From Gossypium raimondii (Eukaryota; Streptophyta; Magnoliopsida; Malvales; Malvaceae), in the NCBI RefSeq assembly GCF_025698545.1, contig NC_068576.1, positions 55,340,094 to 55,404,093 of the forward strand: a stretch of DNA of 64,000 bases, read 5' to 3'. Below the pieces are notes generated by a model that worked only from the letters and a program-made list of their open reading frames with translations, was not told where the DNA came from and searched no databases. A program made the position numbers and the translations under genes. Below are positions 60,038 to 64,000 of this stretch, piece after piece. Every line of letters begins with the position of its first letter. Within the stretch, counting starts at the first letter, position 1.

Positions 60038-62802
60038 TGTAACACCCCTTACCCGAGACCGTTTCCGGAGTCGAGCACGAGGCATTACTTAACTTATCTT
60101 ACTAATTCGGAGCATAAAAATTTACTTTTGCAAATTATTTTCACTATTTACAGCAAAGCTGTCCAATTGCGCAGCAGTCACTAAATTAATTATAACTTGA
60201 GCTACGGAACTCAAAATTTAACTCTGTAAATTTTCCTTGAAACTAGACTCATATATCTTCCTACTATAAAATTTTTAGAATTTTTGGTTCAGCCAATTAG
60301 TACATTTTATTAGTTAAAGTCTCCCCTGTTTCACCATTCGACTATTCTGACCTCTTGTTACTAAAAATAACTTTTCTTGTTATAGGATTTTCATATGCTA
60401 TTCCCACTTGTTCCTACAGAAAAAAGACTCATTAAGGAATCTAAGCATGTAAATTTCAACTCATAAACATTTTTTTACAATTTGTAATTATTTTCTAAAC
60501 TCAGAACAGGGGACTCCAAAAACAGTTCTGACCCTATCTTACTAAAATTCACATATCTTAAAATATAAATTTCCTTTTGCTACACTGTTATTTTTCCATG
60601 AAAATAGACTCAACAAGCTTTAATTCCATATATCATTCATCCTCTAATTCATTTTATACCATCCTAGGTGATTTTTCAAAGTCACGTCACAGTGCTGTCT
60701 GAATTCTGTTTCTTTGCAAAATTTTACCCTTTTATGATTTCCATTCATAGTTTATCACCTAAATTTTTTTAACAACAAACACTTCCATACTTAACCATTT
60801 TAGCAACCATTCATCATCAAATACTTACACATCATTCTTTAGCTAGATCATAAATACAAACATTTAGAATAACTAAATCCCTATACATGCCATAACTCAA
60901 ACGTGTTTCGACATAAAATACCGAGCAGTTGTGGTTGATAGTGTGGACGATCTCCGACTTCTTTAGGATCCTTGAAGTAGCCTTGTAATACTATAAGAGA
61001 AAGAGAAATAAAAGACGTAAGCATAAAGCTTAGTAAGTTTACTAGCAAATAAATAACAATATTTAACTTAAATAATTAAACTCAATGTCTATATCTCTAG
61101 TTTACTCTTTAGTTAATCTCATACTAGTTCTCTTACTTGTTTACTTAGAATACTTGTGTGCATAACTTACTCAATCTTTGCTGCATCGTTGAACATCAAT
61201 TGATAGTATAATAAGTTCTTAAGTCTTACAACTTACCGAGCTTGCCATTTATGCTTTAAACCGAACTTTCATGAACATGATTCGCTTACAAGCCCGTTGA
61301 GCTACATTGGAATAATAAGGATACTCGGGTCTCTTCGATAATAACATGCCAAAGCCATGTCCCGACATGGTCTTACATGGGATGTTCTCGTGATGGTGCC
61401 CATGCCATGTCCCGACATGGTCTTATAGGGACCTCTCATCTCGATGCCAACGCCATGTCCTGACATGGTCTTACATGGGACCTCTCGTCTCGGTGCCCAT
61501 GCCATGTCCCGCACATGGTCTTACTGAGGGACCTCTCATGATCTTAAGGATGCCAATGCCATGTCCCGCACATGGTCTTACATGGGATCTCTTTACCCAA
61601 ATGTCATGACATTCGTATCCAAGACCATCCTTATGTATCAACGGGACTTTTAAATTTTAATTCTCTATCATTTCATGCTTGGATCATCATCAAATAAATT
61701 CATAAAATAAATTCATAATTGCTGGAAATTAACAGCATTAATAATAAATATTGAAATATTGCATTTATTTACCGTAAACTTACCTCGGTACCAATTATAG
61801 CCAAATTCACCAACTTAGTCTTCAACTTTATTCTTCCCTTTGTCTAACCTCGAGTTTCGTACTTCTTGATCTAAAATAGTAAATTTAACTTATTTAATAA
61901 TCACATTCATCAAAACAGCCCTCGACTCTAACTTTTTCAAAATTACAATTTTGCCCCTAAACTTTTACATAATTACATTTTTGCCCTAAGGCTCGGAAAT
62001 TAAACTTCATCTCTTATTATTATGTTTTATAACATTCTGAACATTTTTCCCTTCTATGGCAACGTCAAATTCCCACTCTAACATGTACTTATGAACATTA
62101 GGTATTTTTACCGATTATGTCGTTTTACTCGTTTTCACTTAAAATCGCTTAGCAAAAGTTGTTTAACATAATTTCTAGCTTCATATTATATCATAAAACA
62201 TCAAAATAAACACTTTTTACCTATGGGTATTTTTCCAAATATAAACCCTAGGTTAAATTATTGCTAGAATAAGCTAAATTAAGCTACCGGGATCTCAAAA
62301 ACGTAAAGAACATTAAAAACGGGGCTTGGGATCACTTACTATGGAGCTTGGAAGCTTGAAAACCCTAACTATGGCTTCCCCCCTTGCTGATTTCGTCCTA
62401 ATGAAGAAGATGAGCATAATTTGCCATCTTTTTCCCTTTTAATTCATTTTAATTACTAGATTACCAAATTGCCCCTAACTTAAAAATTTTCTATTTCACT
62501 TATCTCATGTCCATTTTTGTCTACCAAGTTACCAATGGTATAATTACCATATAAGGACCTCCAATTTAAAGTTTCATAACAATTGGACACCTCTAACATG
62601 TAGAACTCAACTTTTGCACTTTTTACAATTTAGTCCTTTTGGCTAAATTTTGTGCCCAAACGTCGAAATTTTCGAACGAAATTTTCACGAAATCATTTTG
62701 TGAAATTGTAGACCATAAAAATATAAGAAAAATAAAATTTTTCTCATCGGATTTGTGGTCCCGAAACCACTGTTCCGATAACCTCAAATTTGGGCCATTA
62801 CA
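60038..62802. mobile_element. Solo LTR, 2,765 bp, nested in another LTR
   Basis: Starts TGTAACACCCCTTACCCG and ends TTTGGGCCATTACA. Identical 5-bp direct repeats GTTAC flank it (60033-60037 and 62803-62807). No gag or pol is present and no internal primer-binding site was recognised. It contains the tandem hairpin array at 61351-61590. The small frames at 61302-61514 and 62623-62871 lie within it and are not genes. Ends and TSD are firm; assignment to Gypsy is by general resemblance only. Confidence 0.82.
61351..61590. repeat. Tandem array of five units with a CCATGTC...GACATGG hairpin
   Basis: Inverted repeats sit at 61355-61370, 61405-61420, 61453-61468, 61502-61518 and 61559-61575. The first three have 7-bp stems with 2-base loops (CCATGTCCCGACATGG); the last two have CCATGTCCCGCACATGG (6-bp stems). 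Spacings are 50, 48, 49 and 57 bp. GCC precedes each and GGTCTTA follows each, then 'gggacctctc'-like text. Confidence 0.92.
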
Positions 62803-62890
62803 GTTACGGAGCATTACTAGACTTTTCAGATCAAATATGAACATTATATAATCATCTAGCATACACATCATAATTTAATCATATTGTCCC

Positions 62891-62944
62891 TGTAACACCC
62901 CAAACCCGGCCTAAACGTTATGGCCGAATCTAGCGATGTCATAT
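62891..62944. mobile_element. LTR 5' end fragment
   Basis: A TGTAACACCCCAAACCCGGCC start with 'aaacgttatggccgaatctagcgatgtcatat', cut after 54 bp by the start of another LTR at 62945. Its continuation is expected beyond the window. Confidence 0.65.
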
Positions 62945-64000
62945 TGTAACACCCTTACTCGTATTCGACGCCCGAATAGGGTACGAGGCATTACCAAAAC
63001 ACATACATTTATAAACATATTAAACTGAGTTATAAAATTTCATACAGATTAAAACTTTCAAATTATTATCTTCGAATTGCTAATTAGGGCTTACAATGCC
63101 CAATATATATACTCATTCGATCCAAGCCTTATAGTTATCACCATTTGTTCATTTCCTAGCCATATATGAACTTATAATCCTTCACTTTCTCGTCATATGA
63201 ATTTATCAATTATTACTTGCTTCTCGTGAGTACCTGAATTGATCCGTATCATTTTATATTCTCGTATCGTCATATTTTTCTTATTAAACCATTGTAATAT
63301 ATTAAATATTCAATATCTTGTAAAGATTCGCTAATCTATCCCATATACTTTCACACGATTAATTCACAATTCACAAGTCTTATCATTTCAAAGCTTATAA
63401 GACACATGTACATATCTATACTAACTCGTATGAGTCTCATACTCATTCATATGCTCAATAAATAAATCATTTTAACATCGAAGAAATCCACATTATGTCG
63501 AAACAATACTAATAACAATCATAAATCTTTTCATATTAAATCTTAAAATATCATTTCATAAATATGTAATTCACTAACACATATTGCCATATACAATATC
63601 CAATTGGTGAAATCACTTAATTGAATTCAACTTCAACAATCACAATAAATCTATCACTTGAGTGCGAATCCATGTAACACTTACCAACTTTGTCAAATTA
63701 GTGAACGTCTTACGGAATTGAGTACTTTATTTTCTCGATGCCATAGTCCAACTATGGTCTTACACGTAATCACATAACATATACCGATGCCATAGCCTAG
63801 CTATGGTCTTACACGGAATTACATATCACTTATTGCCATGGTCCATCCATGGTATTTTCCGTCAATTCGTCTTTATCACTGAAAGAAAGTATTCAACCCT
63901 GCGTTCTACTCAATTTGAACTTTCTTTCCAATTTATCTATCTTTCTCAACAATCATAATTCAACCATGAATATATATATATATAGAATAATACATTATGT
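62945..64000. mobile_element. LTR, 5' part, running off the window
   Basis: Starts TGTAACACCCTTACTCG followed by a 'ccgaatagggtacgaggcattacc' opening parallel to that of the LTR at 60038 ('ccggagtcgagcacgaggcattac'). The rest is otherwise dissimilar by eye. It contains a second hairpin array at 63738-63860. The 3' end and TSD are outside the window. An (AT)n run lies at about 63969-63984. Confidence 0.7.
63738..63860. repeat. Tandem array of three units with CCATAGT...ACTATGG-type hairpins
   Basis: Inverted repeats at 63741-63757 (CCATAGTCCAACTATGG), 63790-63806 (CCATAGCCTAGCTATGG) and 63836-63852 (CCATGGTCCATCCATGG). Spacings are 49 and 46 bp. The first two are followed by GGTCTTACACG. Stem sequences differ from those at 61351, but each is self-complementary. 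Confidence 0.9.

Larger units (their letters stand above)
59995..62890. mobile_element. LTR fragment (outer), interrupted by an inner solo LTR
   Basis: Starts TGTAACACCCCCTAACC at 59995. After 43 bp it is interrupted by the element at 60038-62802 and resumes after one copy of the GTTAC duplication (GGAGCATTACTAG...) to 62890, where another TGTAACACCC start begins. Its true 3' end is not seen, so it may continue past the window. Confidence 0.7.

Noticed and set aside
61302-61514. 70-codon frame with repeated GHGVG/MSGHG text
   Set aside because: It is a translation of the tandem hairpin repeat in the LTR.

Overview
The window is nuclear DNA of a flowering plant. It has AT-rich intergenic space, genes with many GT-AG introns, plant-specific gene families (RNA-directed DNA methylation factor DMS3, pectinesterase with pro-region, F-box/kelch protein) and dense LTR and MITE debris. 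From memory, the repeat types (LTRs opening TGTAACACCC; a ~366-bp MITE with GGTAAAAGTACC-like ends) look like cotton (Gossypium, Malvaceae). I could not test this by search.

Layout. 1-3144: repeat-rich intergenic DNA. 3145-6989 (+): DMS3-like SMC-hinge protein, 8 coding exons, 427 aa. 6990-11949: repeats, including a complete 1,156-bp Mutator-like element with a 9-bp target-site duplication (TSD). 11950-19909 (+): KDM3/IBM1-type JmjC histone demethylase, 12 coding exons, 1,505 aa, with ten AT-hooks, seven of them in a minisatellite-encoded array. 21908-27577 (+): mitochondrial-type ClpX unfoldase, 15 coding exons, 592 aa, with one GC-AG intron. 29188-31677 (-): pectinesterase with inhibitor-like pro-region, 3 coding exons, 600 aa. 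A 1.99-kb block covering its 5' part and promoter is repeated in tandem (30966-32956 and 32957-34952), leaving a broken 5' gene copy at 32957-33666. 34953-49993: 15 kb with no convincing gene, full of MITE-like inverted repeats. 49999-52258: solo LTR with 5-bp TSD. 53890-55065 (-): intronless F-box protein. 56431-58213 (-): At4g10955-type lipase, 2 coding exons. 59446-59685 (+): an isolated first exon resembling the N-terminus of NudC/BOBBER proteins. 59995-64000: LTRs nested in one another.

Functional links. DMS3 (promotes RNA-directed DNA methylation) and the KDM3-type demethylase (family role: removal of H3K9 methylation from genes) are adjacent, same-strand chromatin regulators. The rest is ordinary housekeeping and cell-wall content. 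All splice models were built by hand from reading frame, splice signals and family knowledge; each complete model gives an uninterrupted frame divisible by three.

The strongest unexplained signal is in the LTRs at the right end. Two different LTRs carry tandem units of about 49 bp, each centred on a perfect short inverted repeat. The stem sequence differs between the LTRs but stays self-complementary, while the flanks (GCC before, GGTCTTACA after) are mostly kept.
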